From Ostreococcus lucimarinus CCE9901 (taxonomy: Eukaryota > Chlorophyta > Mamiellophyceae > Mamiellales > Bathycoccaceae): a DNA stretch of 64,000 nt. Position numbers and translations under genes: made by a program. Below the pieces are notes generated by a model. It saw only the letters and a list, made by a program, of their open reading frames with translations. It did no database searches and was not told where the DNA came from. The stretch lies in assembly GCF_000092065.1 (NCBI RefSeq), contig NC_009373.1:62001-126000 (forward strand), read 5' to 3'. Of the stretch, positions 53,191-63,600 are shown piece after piece (position 1 is the first letter of the stretch; each line of letters opens with the position of its first letter).

Positions 53191-56055
53191 ATGTCGCGAC
53201 GGTCGAGCTCGGGGATGCCGGGACTCGGATCGCTGAGCTCGGCGGACAAGACGAAGGCGTCGACGATGCGGTTGTTTCAAAAATCGCTGCGAGACATGAT
53301 CACGGGCATTCGCAGTCACAAGGATTCGCAGAAGGAGTTTATAAATAAATGCCTGAGCGACATACGCGCGGAGGTGGTGAGCTCGGACATCAGGACGAAG
53401 GCGGTGGCGATCGAAAAGGCGACGTACCTGCACTCGCTCGGGTATTCGATGCACTGGGCGTCGTTTCACGTGGTGGAATTGATGTCGACGACGAACGTAA
53501 AGTATAAGAGAATCGGATACTTGGCGGCGTGTCAAAGTTTTGGGGACGACACGGACGTGGTGCTGTTGATTCCTAATTTGTTGAAGAAGGATTTGGCGTC
53601 GCCGAATCCCGCGGAGGCGGCGCTGGCGATTTCGTGCCTGGGGAACATCGTGACGCCGGAGTTGTCGCAGACGCTCGTGGCGGACGTGTACTCGCTGTTG
53701 AACAATCATAAGCCGGATTTGCGACGACGAGCGTGCTTGTGCCTGTACAAGTGCTTCTTGCGATATCCCGAGGCGCTGCGACCGTCGTTCGCGCGATTGA
53801 CAGAATGTCTGGACGACGACGATCAATCCGTGGTGCAGGCGGCGGTGACGGTGCTTTCCGAGCTCGCCATGCACAACCCGAAGACGTACCTACCGCTCGC
53901 GCCCAAGTTTTATAAACTCTTGACGTCGAGCTCGTCGAATTGGATGACGATCAAGCTCGTGAAGGTTTTCGGCGCGCTCACGCCGCTCGAGCCGCGACTG
54001 GCGAAGAAGCTCGCGGGGCCGATCTCGGAGATTCTCGAAACCACCAACGCCAAGTCGTTGATGTACGAGTGCGTGCGCACGGTGGTGATGGGGATGACGA
54101 GTCAAGAAAAGGTCGTCCGCCAAGCGGTGGACAAGCTCAAGGATATGTTGGAGGATCACGATCCAAACATCAAATTTTTGGCGTTGCACGCGTTGACGTT
54201 TTTGCTCGATTCGCACCCGCGCATCGTCGCCGAGCACAAGGGGAACATCTTCGAGTGCCTCGACCACGAAGATTCAAACATTCAATACTGTGCGTTGAAA
54301 ATTGTGTGCGGTTTGGTGACGAAGCGCACGCTCATCGACACCACGGCGCACTTGATGAACGCCATGGGCAAGGCGGATCAACGCTTCAGGGACGAACTCG
54401 TGTTGAGCGTGATTCACATCTGCATGAACGAGCGCTACGCCTTGGTGACGGATTTTGTGTGGTATCTTTCCGTCCTCGCGGATCTCATTCGTGTCCCGTG
54501 CTCGTCTCACGGCGCGCTCATCGGTGAACAAATCATCGACGTGTGCTTGCGCGTCGAGGTGATTCGCGAAGCCGCGGTGGGCATCTTGGGCCCGCTCTTG
54601 CTCGATGACTCATTGCTCGAGCAATCCAACGTCAACAAGACCGTGCCCGGAGCGCTCAAGGCCGTGGCTTGGGTCGTGGGCGAGTATGCGCACTACGTTG
54701 TCGATCACGAAGAAATTCTCGACGCGTTGCTGAGCCCGCAAGTCAAGCAACTCCCGGGCGACGCGCAAGCGGTCTACTTGCAAACCATCTTCAAGGTTTA
54801 CGCCAGTGCGGTGCTGATGTACTCTCAGGGCATTCGCCCCACGGGCGCCTTGGGTGCGCTCCCGGCACCGGCGACGGAGCCTTTGATCGAGCTCGCCGAA
54901 AACGGCGGTGAAGACGGCGGCGCGGCGAGCGCGCCGACGCCGGGCAAGTTGGTTCCCGAATCCGAGGACCTCGTCGTGTTGCGTCAAAAAGTCTCGCGCG
55001 CGATCGAGCCGTTCACTACGAGTTTTAATCTCGAAGTTCGCGAGCGAAGCTGCCAACTGCAGCAAATGCTCGTCATCGTCGGCTCGTCCGAGGACAAGGA
55101 ACCGGGCTCGGGAATCGCCATAATCGAAGCTTTCGCCACGGTTTTGAGCGAAGAGATCCAACCGGTGAGTGTCAAGGCGCAGCGTAAGATCGACATCCCC
55201 GCCGAGCTCGGCGCGGACGAACCGATGAGCGCGGAGTGGGACTACCTACTCGTCAGCAGCGACGACGAGGACGACGACGAGTACGCGAGCAAAAAGGGCA
55301 AGAAGAACAAAAAGAACAAGAAGAAGGACAAGATGGCCAAGGAGATTCGCGACGTCACCGAAATTTTCGGTGCGAAGAAGAGCAAGGAACAAATCGCTCG
55401 CGAAGAGCGAGAATCGCGCGAAATGCTCGCCAAGCACAGGGAAAAGATGGGGCAATACTATCTTGAGGGCGACGCCGCGGGCGACGAGAAGAAGAAGTCG
55501 AAATCGCCTAAATCTCTCCCCGGTCCGGAGTCTGCGACGATGAACGCGCTCGAAGCTCGATTGGCGAATTACAACGTTGGCCAAGCGGAACGACCGACGA
55601 TCAAGGGCGAAAGCGAAAGCGAGAGCGAGGAGGAGGAAGTGCCGACGGGGCCGAGGAAGGGCAAGCATTACGATCCCAAAGTCGCCTCTTCGCAGTTGCA
55701 CGGCGAGCTCGGAGCGTACAACCCCATGAAACCGCTCGATCGCGGTGAGCACTTGCCATCAGTCGAGGCATACCCACGATTCGATCCGTATTCAAAGGAC
55801 GACGCGGCATTCAACGCGTTTTCCCCGGACGCGGGCAAGCACCACAAGTCTTCAAAGGAGAAAAAGTCGAAGAAGGACAAGTCCAAGTCGAAGAAAAAGA
55901 AGGCGAATGGCGAAGGTATCGACGAAGCCGGCGCTAGCAACAAGGGGGGCTCAAAAGAGAAGAAGGCGAAGAAGGAAAAGAAGAGCAGCGAGAAGAAGAC
56001 GAAGGCGGCGGACGTCGACGGCTTGGCAAAATCGCTCCTAGACGCCGCAGTGTAA
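53191..56055 (+). CDS. AP-3 complex subunit delta
   Basis: 954 residues from the ATG at 53191. The adaptin N-terminal trunk (about 25-590) has LVRGIRSHK-like MITGIRSHKDSQKEFINKCL, then KYKRIGYLAACQSFGDDTDV, then AALAISCLGNIVTPELSQTL and ALHALTFLLDSHPRIVAEHK; these match AP-3 delta better than alpha, gamma or epsilon. The delta-specific lysine-rich stretch KKGKKNKKNKKKDKMAKEIR lies near residue 700 and a second Lys-rich block ends the protein. AP-3 sorts cargo to vacuoles and lysosome-related organelles. The C terminus is disordered and lacks a clear ear domain, unlike AP-1/2 large subunits. Frame upstream of the ATG is Arg-rich and not convincing. Confidence 0.93.
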   Translation: MSRRSSSGMPGLGSLSSADKTKASTMRLFQKSLRDMITGIRSHKDSQKEFINKCLSDIRAEVVSSDIRTKAVAIEKATYLHSLGYSMHWASFHVVELMSTTNVKYKRIGYLAACQSFGDDTDVVLLIPNLLKKDLASPNPAEAALAISCLGNIVTPELSQTLVADVYSLLNNHKPDLRRRACLCLYKCFLRYPEALRPSFARLTECLDDDDQSVVQAAVTVLSELAMHNPKTYLPLAPKFYKLLTSSSSNWMTIKLVKVFGALTPLEPRLAKKLAGPISEILETTNAKSLMYECVRTVVMGMTSQEKVVRQAVDKLKDMLEDHDPNIKFLALHALTFLLDSHPRIVAEHKGNIFECLDHEDSNIQYCALKIVCGLVTKRTLIDTTAHLMNAMGKADQRFRDELVLSVIHICMNERYALVTDFVWYLSVLADLIRVPCSSHGALIGEQIIDVCLRVEVIREAAVGILGPLLLDDSLLEQSNVNKTVPGALKAVAWVVGEYAHYVVDHEEILDALLSPQVKQLPGDAQAVYLQTIFKVYASAVLMYSQGIRPTGALGALPAPATEPLIELAENGGEDGGAASAPTPGKLVPESEDLVVLRQKVSRAIEPFTTSFNLEVRERSCQLQQMLVIVGSSEDKEPGSGIAIIEAFATVLSEEIQPVSVKAQRKIDIPAELGADEPMSAEWDYLLVSSDDEDDDEYASKKGKKNKKNKKKDKMAKEIRDVTEIFGAKKSKEQIAREERESREMLAKHREKMGQYYLEGDAAGDEKKKSKSPKSLPGPESATMNALEARLANYNVGQAERPTIKGESESESEEEEVPTGPRKGKHYDPKVASSQLHGELGAYNPMKPLDRGEHLPSVEAYPRFDPYSKDDAAFNAFSPDAGKHHKSSKEKKSKKDKSKSKKKKANGEGIDEAGASNKGGSKEKKAKKEKKSSEKKTKAADVDGLAKSLLDAAV

Positions 56056-56341
56056 TTCGTTGTTCATGCACGATCGACGTCATTATCGTGACTGATCGTG
56101 TCGCAGGTCGCTCGTTGACGAAGTGTCCACCGTATCACCGTTTCATGTGACCATTAGTCGTGCTGCTGTTGCTGTGTATTAATTACTACCCCACGTTATC
56201 GTGAAAAATGACCGCTCGTCTCCCAATTCAAATTTCATTTTCGCGACGAAAAAAACGCCCGCACAGCGCACACTTTGACGCTCGGCATCCGTGCGACGCG
56301 TTCTGCAACTATTTACAGCACCGACGCCCGCACGAACAGTC

Positions 56342-57014
56342 ATGACAGTGACGTGGGCCGATGCAGGAAATGCCAGCGCGAAGCTCACACTCGAGGACGT
56401 TCGTGGGTGGGCCGTGGAGTATGGGTTCGTGAAGACGAGCGTGCCGTCCGATCGTCCGATCGCCCAACGCGTCGATCTCGCGGCGTTTTTCAAGGTTTAC
56501 AACACGAATGCGTTTTCAACGTTTAAAGATAAATTCAAGAAGAAGCGATTGAAACCGCCGAATGAGACCCAGGTGAGCTAACTGCGGGCACTCGACGTCT
56601 CCGGCGGCGCGATCGACTGAGCGAACACACGACTGACGGGTTTCGTGAACGTAGGATGCTGACGATGACGACGACGACGAGTTGACAGAAGAACAAATCG
56701 CTACTTTTCTATCTGAATATGAACAACACAAAGACTACGAGACGCTCAAGTGGCGATACGTCAAACGTCCAGGAGCCCAAGCTGCGCGCACAGAAGCGTG
56801 GTACGGATGCTACGGCCCGACTCAGTACCTCAAACACGGCGAGAACAAGGAGAAAGCTCCTGTTTGGCGAGAAGACGGATCCATCGATTACGGTGGACGC
56901 GCGAAATGGGACGCCTGGGACGCGTGTAAAGGAATGACTGAGCAGGAAGCCAAGATTGCGTTCGTGCGCGCCATTCGCTCGGCTTTGGCGGCTCCGCACG
57001 AAAACTTTTACTGA
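56342..57014 (+). CDS. Acyl-CoA-binding-like protein (2 exons)
   Basis: Exons 56342..56572 and 56655..57014 give 196 residues. The 82-nt intron has a GTGAG donor, ACTGAC branch and TAG acceptor, phase 0; it falls before an acidic DADDDDDEL run. The C-terminal region reads TEAWYGCYGPTQYLKHGENK, then SIDYGGRAKWDAWDACKGMT and EQEAKIAFVRAIRSALA, which follows the ACBP pattern YGLYKQATVG ... GKAKWDAW..KG.S...A...Y. The N-terminal ~90 residues are a separate unit of unknown type (KLTLEDVRGWAVEYGFVKTS). Fewer GC-only codons are used than in the neighbours. ACBPs bind and carry long-chain acyl-CoA. The match is clear only in the last helices. Confidence 0.65.
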
Positions 57015-57108
57015 CAACTGCCTCATGCCTTCCTGGCCAACGTGCGTTGCTTTGTGGCCACTTGAACAATCTTCTCTTCGACCTGTCACGTGGTGAAAAA
57101 TGCGCTGG

Positions 57109-60100
57109 TTAGTCCACGAACTTTATTAATGAGACAAGACGCACCTTTAAGCCTTTTCGCCGGCGCACCGAGTCCATGAGTTGTCGTGCTATGTTGGGTC
57201 CGACGTCACCCTCTTCACCGTATTCTTCTCGCTCTTCTTCCGTGGTCGGCGTAAAAAATGGATCCATATCTATGGGGCTCCAGTGACTAAATACTAATTG
57301 CGCTGTGGACGCCCCTGAGGTTTGCGCGCGGAGCTGATCGACAAAGCCAAACGCCGTCGCCACCGGCAGGTAGGCGTGGATCACGAACACCCCCGTGCCC
57401 TCGCGAATGGTCTCCGACAACACTTGCGATCGGCGTTTACCGAGCACGGCGTAAGTACCTCCGAGTGCGTCCGCAGTGGTAGTGATGACCGCCAAGTACA
57501 TCGCCTCGACAAGACGCGTTCCGGCCTTGAGCACGGCTTTGCGAATCGCGTCTCGAACCGCATTGATGATTTGACCCGAGAGCGGACCAAACTGATCGCC
57601 ATCTGTATCTTCGACGGTACGGTCGTCATCTTCATTGCCTCGATTCACGGCAACGTTCAGCGTTATCTGCACTCCAGTCAGCGGTTCGTCGCAGAGCGGG
57701 CCGCGATCGGTCGCCATCTGAAATCCCGTCAACACGCTTCCTTGCACCGAGTTCAAATCAAAATCAGCCGCGACGTCTTCTGGCGGAGACCCGTCCATGT
57801 CATAGGGCTTTCTCACCCCGAGCGCGACGCCCACGTTAGCGTGGCCAAACTCCTTCTCTTCATCATCCACGTCTACGGTGTACGTGCCGACGTTGAGCAC
57901 GTTTGATCCTACGCGCTTCGGTCCTAGAGCCCACGCCGAACGAAATGTATCCTCCACTACTCCTTCGGGACCTTGCTCATCGTACGTAGCCGCTTCGCGC
58001 GCTGCCGTCACTTTCTCAATGAATGCTTTGGCGAGCATTTTGTTCTCGTCGCTTTCGGTGTCTTTGGCGAGCAATATCACCTTGAGCGCATCCGCAGAAT
58101 CATCCACCGCGCGAACGATGAAGTTGTGAATGGGTTTCGCCGTGCACGTAAACGTCAGACGTCCATTCGCCGTCGACGACGACGCCGTACCCGTGGTCGT
58201 GACGCCTTCGCGGAAGGAAATGATTGGCGGGGACACACGTATGGGAACCTTGGCGAATCGCTCGCGCAAATCCGCGACGCATCGCTCGAGATGCACTTCA
58301 CCCGCCGCCGCGACGACGTGCTCGCCCGTGTCCATCACGCTCACCTCGACAAAGGCGTCAGCTCTATTCAACAGCCGTAAACCTTCGACGAGAGCGTCCA
58401 TGTCGGTCACGTTTTCGGGTTCAACCGCCACCTTCACGATCGCCGACGCCTGAAACATCATTTCCCCAAACGGCGGGCACTCGAGCGAAGACGAGAGCGT
58501 GGCGGACTTTAAAATCGCCCTGTCCAAGCCGCCAATGGCGAGCAAGTTTCCGGCGGGAACTTCATCCACCTTGAACATCCCTTGACCCATCATGAGGTAC
58601 AGCTCGGTAAGCTCCACTTCTTCGATGTTCGACGCGTCATAATCGCTCGGGTCGTGCTGAGAATTCAACACGTAGAGCTTGTCGCCTTTTCGTACCGTGC
58701 CCGAATAAATTCTCGCAAAGGCTAAAAACTTGACGTCGCCACCACCCGCTTCGGTGAGCGCACCTTGGACGTGTACCTTGGGCACAGCTATCATCTTACA
58801 GACGAAAATGATCTTGGGCGCGTCATCCGAAGCCTTACCTGCGATTACCGCGCGTCGGGCCTCGTCCAAGCCTTTCGGGCGCGCGCCACGCAGTACGGGC
58901 TGTGGCATGACTCGATTGACGCGTCGCGCCGCGGCGGCTACTGGATTCGGCACGCAATTCACCACCATCTCTAATAAACACGATGACATCGGAAGCCAGG
59001 CACGCATGACGCTCTGTAGAGCCGCTCGACGATCCGTGTTTTTCAGCTCTCGCTCGCCCACGTCCACCTTGAGTGCTCGAGCGAGGGTGGCCAAATCCTT
59101 TTCCACCCACTCGCCGTTTTTTTCGCTCTCCGCCGTGCGATAGATCTTCCAGATCGGCTCCAAAATGCACTGCACGAACAAAGGTTTAAGTTTCCCGTTC
59201 GCCACTTTGCGACTGACGATCCGTTTCATCTTCGGGTGGTAATACCAATCTCCGCACAGCGCCTTGGTCAACGCCGCGGACGAGCACCCGAGCTTTTCGG
59301 CGTACAAATCCGCGAACGCGTCTGGGCGAAACGCCCATCCATCGATCGCGCTCCCAAACGCCACGTTCCCGCTCGCGATGTTAAACGCCTCTTCCTCATT
59401 CACTAAATCTTCTTCGTCTTCGAGATAATCACACGTCGTCGTCGTCGTCGTCGCGTCGTTCTCGCCGCCGTTTTCGCCCCTTCCCTCCTCGTGCGCGTCG
59501 AAGGCGCTCAAAAAAGTATCCGCCTGCGATATAAACTTTTCGCTCTCAAACGCGCTCATCAACCCGTTCACCTCGTGCAACAACGACCGTATTCTCTCGT
59601 ACGCTTCCATCGGCGTGTAACCGAGCTCGACACACACGCGATCGAGCTTATTAAATACCAAGCACGGCTTCAATCGTTCCTCCCACGCCTGTCGCAGCAC
59701 CGCGTGCGTCTGCACGCACACCCCCTCCACGACGTCCACGACGACCAAGCACCCGTCGCTCAGCCGCGCCGCCGCCGACACTTCGCTGCAAAAATCCACG
59801 TGTCCCGGCGAATCGATCACCGTTATCAGCACTCGCTCGACGATTTCTTCGCCGCCCTCGTCGCCGTCGCGCTTTTTCTCGCGCGCCGCCCTCGGCGTGT
59901 ACAGCAGCGCGATCCCCGCGCTCTTCATCGTGATCCCTCGTCGCTGTTCGTCCTCGTGAAAGTCCATGTACCGCATCTGTCCCGCTTGCTTTTGCGATAT
60001 GAACCCGTTGTGCGCCACGAGCGCGTCCGTGAGCGTCGTCTTGCCGTGATCGACGTGCGCGAGCACGCACACGTTTCGGCACTGCGCGCCGTCGTCGCGC

Positions 60101-60141
60101 GCGAATCGCAGCGCGTGCAGCGCTTTCACGGCGTCGTCCAT
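57109..60141 (-). CDS. EFL1: Elongation factor-like GTPase EFL1/RIA1 (60S maturation)
   Basis: 1010 residues from the ATG at 60141 (MDDAVKALHALRFA); a longer frame begins at 60333. The GTPase motifs are AHVDHGKTTL, RGITM (switch I), DSPGHVDF and NKLDR. An acidic EFL1-specific insert (DYLEDEEDLVNEEEAFN) lies in the G domain region. Later domains show EF-2-like elements: AAGEVHLERCVADLRERFAK, VSPPIISFREGVTTTG, and a C-terminal domain (KRRSQVLSETIREGTGVFVI then PVATAFGFVDQLRAQTSG). Unlike eEF2 there is no diphthamide loop HRGGG. It works with SBDS to release eIF6 from late 60S ribosomes. Downstream ACBP-like gene is convergent, 95 bp away. Confidence 0.93.
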   Translation of the reverse strand: MDDAVKALHALRFARDDGAQCRNVCVLAHVDHGKTTLTDALVAHNGFISQKQAGQMRYMDFHEDEQRRGITMKSAGIALLYTPRAAREKKRDGDEGGEEIVERVLITVIDSPGHVDFCSEVSAAARLSDGCLVVVDVVEGVCVQTHAVLRQAWEERLKPCLVFNKLDRVCVELGYTPMEAYERIRSLLHEVNGLMSAFESEKFISQADTFLSAFDAHEEGRGENGGENDATTTTTTCDYLEDEEDLVNEEEAFNIASGNVAFGSAIDGWAFRPDAFADLYAEKLGCSSAALTKALCGDWYYHPKMKRIVSRKVANGKLKPLFVQCILEPIWKIYRTAESEKNGEWVEKDLATLARALKVDVGERELKNTDRRAALQSVMRAWLPMSSCLLEMVVNCVPNPVAAAARRVNRVMPQPVLRGARPKGLDEARRAVIAGKASDDAPKIIFVCKMIAVPKVHVQGALTEAGGGDVKFLAFARIYSGTVRKGDKLYVLNSQHDPSDYDASNIEEVELTELYLMMGQGMFKVDEVPAGNLLAIGGLDRAILKSATLSSSLECPPFGEMMFQASAIVKVAVEPENVTDMDALVEGLRLLNRADAFVEVSVMDTGEHVVAAAGEVHLERCVADLRERFAKVPIRVSPPIISFREGVTTTGTASSSTANGRLTFTCTAKPIHNFIVRAVDDSADALKVILLAKDTESDENKMLAKAFIEKVTAAREAATYDEQGPEGVVEDTFRSAWALGPKRVGSNVLNVGTYTVDVDDEEKEFGHANVGVALGVRKPYDMDGSPPEDVAADFDLNSVQGSVLTGFQMATDRGPLCDEPLTGVQITLNVAVNRGNEDDDRTVEDTDGDQFGPLSGQIINAVRDAIRKAVLKAGTRLVEAMYLAVITTTADALGGTYAVLGKRRSQVLSETIREGTGVFVIHAYLPVATAFGFVDQLRAQTSGASTAQLVFSHWSPIDMDPFFTPTTEEEREEYGEEGDVGPNIARQLMDSVRRRKGLKVRLVSLIKFVD

Positions 60142-60687
60142 CGCGACGCAGTCCGCGCTCGGTCCTCGGACGCGCCTTCCTCGCCCCGGCTCTCCGCTCT
60201 CCGCTCTCCGCTCTCGGCTCTCGGCCTCGGCCTCGCCGCCGTCTGTCGCCCGCGCGCGCGCGCGTTCGTTAGCGCGCCGGTCGCGCGGGCGTCGCGTCGT
60301 CCGCGGTTCGCGGTCTCGCACTTTTTCACGCATTGAAGACGCATGTAGACCGATGTGTGTGTGTACATCCCCATATCATAATATATAACACACGGACACG
60401 CGTGGCCGTCCGCGACGCGTCCGCGACGTCGCGATTTCGCGCGCGTCCGGGGCGCGGCGCTGGACCCTACCTGATTTATGTATGGACGTCCGGGGTGCGG
60501 CGCTGGACCCTACCTGATTTATGTATGGACGCGCCGTGTCGACGCGTCGCGTACGCGAGACCACGCGAGCGGTATCAATCACCGCGTTCGCGTCGATCCA
60601 TCCTCGCCCGCGTCCCGGCGATCCGTCGGACGGCCGCGGCCGTTGGCGTCGCGTCGACGCCGACGCGACGACGGAGCGCGACGCGCG
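60142..60687. promoter_or_regulatory. 546-bp divergent intergenic region
   Basis: An AT-rich island at about 60340-60400 (GTGTGTACATCCCCATATC, then ATAATATATAACACACGG) separates EFL1 from the RCC1/EGF gene. A 43-bp tandem duplication follows at 60444-60529. The rest is GC-rich. No gene is supported. Confidence 0.5.
60444..60529. repeat. 43-bp tandem duplication
   Basis: cgtccggggcgcggcgctgg starts at 60444 and its near-copy (one C to T change) at 60487; both continue into accctacctgatttatgtat. It lies upstream of the RCC1/EGF gene. Confidence 0.9.
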
Positions 60688-63600
60688 ATGGGCGCGAGGG
60701 CGCGCGCGCGAGACGCGAGACGAACGACGCGCGCGTTCGTCGCGATTCTCGCGCTCGCGCTGCGCGCGGCGACGACGCCCGCGGCGGTGCGCGCGACGCG
60801 AGCGACGAGAAGACGGACGAAAGACGACGACGACGACGAAGAAAGACGCGACGACGACGAGGGACTGACGGACGGACGCGACGACGCAGGGAACGACGCT
60901 GCGATGGCGAAAATTACACGCGTGGGGGGAGAACAAGCTCGGGGAACAGGGACGAGGCACGGTGCGGACGAAACGCCGAAACGCGACGCGACGGGACGAC
61001 TGACGAGACGCGCGGCGCGGCGGCGAACAGGCGACGAGCGCGGGGACGTGCGCGGAGGGAGAGCTGCCGGAATTAGGATGGGATCTGAACGGTGCGTCGA
61101 ACTGACGGTGCGCGCGTTGATCCAGCGGCGAACTGACGGTGCGCGCGTTGATCCACGACAGAGACGGTGTCGCGCGTCGTCGCGGGCCTGGACCACGCCG
61201 TGGCGCTCACCGCGCGAGGCGAGGCGTACGCGTGGGGGAGCAATCGATGCGGACAGCTCGGCACGGGAGACTTTATAGATGCGCTCACGCCACAAAGGAT
61301 TTTGAGCTCGCACACGATCGTGGACGTCGCCGTGGGCGTCGAACACACGCTCGCGCTCGCGAGCGACGGCGCGCTCTTGGCATTCGGGTGCAACACGCGA
61401 GGCGCGCTCGGGATCGGGTCGGCGAATTTAGGCAGGCACGCGACGCCGCAAACGGTGACGTCGGCAGAGACGTTCACCGCGATAGCCGCGGCGGGCGCGC
61501 ACAGCGTAGGACTCACCGAACAAGGGGCGGTGTACACGTGGGGGGCAAACAACCAAGGCCAGCTCGGTGCGTCTCGCTTTTTCGCTCGCGCCGCGACGAC
61601 GCGCACGGCGCGGACGGACGACTGACGACGCGCGCGACGAACAGGGCTCGGTGGATGCGTTTTTCCGGGCGGCCCGGGACGGGATCCGTGCCTGAACGAC
61701 GTGCACACGGTGAGAGAAACGAACGCTTCGCGTCATGATTTATTAATTAATTTTTTTATTTCGCAGCCCACGAAAGTGCTCGTGATGAACGACGGGCTCG
61801 TTTTACCGCCCATTAAATTAATCGCCGCCGGCGGAGGCACGTTGGCGGGCGTGGCGCGCGTTCCCATCGGCGGACACACCGTGGCGGTGGCGAAATTAGA
61901 TAATTCAGTGTACGCGTGGGGCGATAATTTTGCCGGACAGTTGGGTACGTCATCAGAGCGCGCCTCGAGCGATTCTGACGTTTCCACAGGCGTGCCGCAG
62001 GTATACTTCAACGCGTCGTCATCCGCGTACTTTAACAACACTCCGACGTACACCCCGAACAAGGTACGGCGCATTTTTCTCGCGCAGGATGCACATTTAA
62101 TTAATTAATTAATTCGCAGTACGACGCGACTACCGGAGAGTATTACAACCGTCACGAAAAACCCATGGTCGTGCACGCACACGCCATCGTCGTCGCGAGC
62201 GGCACCAGCGTGCAAGCGAATAAGACGATTCTCCCGGCGATCAAGCAAATAGACGCGGGGATCGCGCACACGATTATGCTACTCGAGACGGGTGAAATTT
62301 TCACGTGGGGGGACAATTACTACGGTCAACTCGGGCTCGGATACGCGTCGCGTCAGAACACGCCGCACATGTTCTACGTCACGCGCTTTCGCGACGTTCC
62401 GCAGATGATTGACAAGCCCACGCGCGTGAAGAAGTTTGACTTTGTCGAAGAGACGGTGGTGAATTCTGTACCGATTAATTATACCATCACCGGGTACGTT
62501 TCGCGCGGAATCAACGCCCAAGAATCGGTGACGAATCGTACCTTTACTGACTCCGTTCGCGCGTAGGACGATAAAGGAAGAGGGCAACGCGATATTCACA
62601 CAGGTGCGAAATTAATTTTGATTAATTTAATTATTTCTCGTCGAGAAGCGCGCAAAGACTGATTGAGCGCGCTCTGCGCGGCGTATCACGCAGGTCAGCG
62701 CCGGTGGTCACGTCTCCATGGCGATCACGTCCAACAATAAGCTATTCATATGGTACGTGCGACCGCACGCCGCGACCACCAACGCAGCCGCAGACTGACG
62801 CTGAAATTTTCGTTTTCTCGCGCGCAAGGGGCGATAACTCTGAGGGTCAGCTCGGCGCTTGTGGATGCGGAGGATGCGTCGCGTACGACGCCGCGGACAC
62901 GGGCGTATGCACAGTCAATTCCACGGCAGCGTGTCCATGTAATTGCGGGGGACAAGGCACGTGCGTGTACACCCCTGCTTCGGCGGCGAACAACTTTATC
63001 GCGACAAACGAAGGTAAATGCGTCACCTACGGCACAGGCGCCGAGGCGGTGGCCAAGTGCAATTGCGCTAAAGGCGCTCTAAATCCTACTCTGAACCCTC
63101 CCCGGATGGTGGGGCAGATAAGTCTCATGGATGAACCGATGGTGTCTGATTTGAGCTACGAAAAGCAGTTCACGACGGTGACGTACGCGAGCGCCGGTGG
63201 CGGCGCCATGTTCGCCATATCCGAATCCAACTGCAAAGACGACGCTGACGGCGTCGTGTGCTCTGGACGAGGACAGTGCTTAGCTGATGGTTCGTGCAAC
63301 TGTAACGACGGCTCTGGTGGACCGACGTGTGAGAACGTGTGCCCGCTGGCGACGGATGAGGACGAGGCGCTATTCTCCCGATACGGTCTCGACGAAAACA
63401 TCGCCGGTGAAAAGTGCGCGGGCCACGGTACGTGCGATCCAATCACCGCGGAGTGCATTTGTGACCCCGGCTTTTTCGGCCCGCGCTGCACGTACATCTG
63501 CCGTCGCGATGCAAACCTGAAAGTCTGTTCCGGGAACGGCACGTGCGTCTACAACCCCGAAACCTCCTCGTCGCCCTACTGCGAATGTGACCGCTTCCAA

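Noticed and set aside
60142-60333. N-terminal extension of EFL1 to 60333
   Set aside because: The added residues are repetitive RR/EE-rich and EFL1 proteins begin shortly before the GTPase P-loop, as the ATG at 60141 gives.
60521-60868. Alternative frames around the RCC1/EGF first exon
   Set aside because: They lack a signal peptide and do not join in phase to the blade LHAWGENKLG; the 60688 model does.
62064-62119. First AG (at about 62086) as the end of intron 6
   Set aside because: Splicing there would run into in-frame TAA within the TTAATTAA run; the second AG at 62119 restores the protein.
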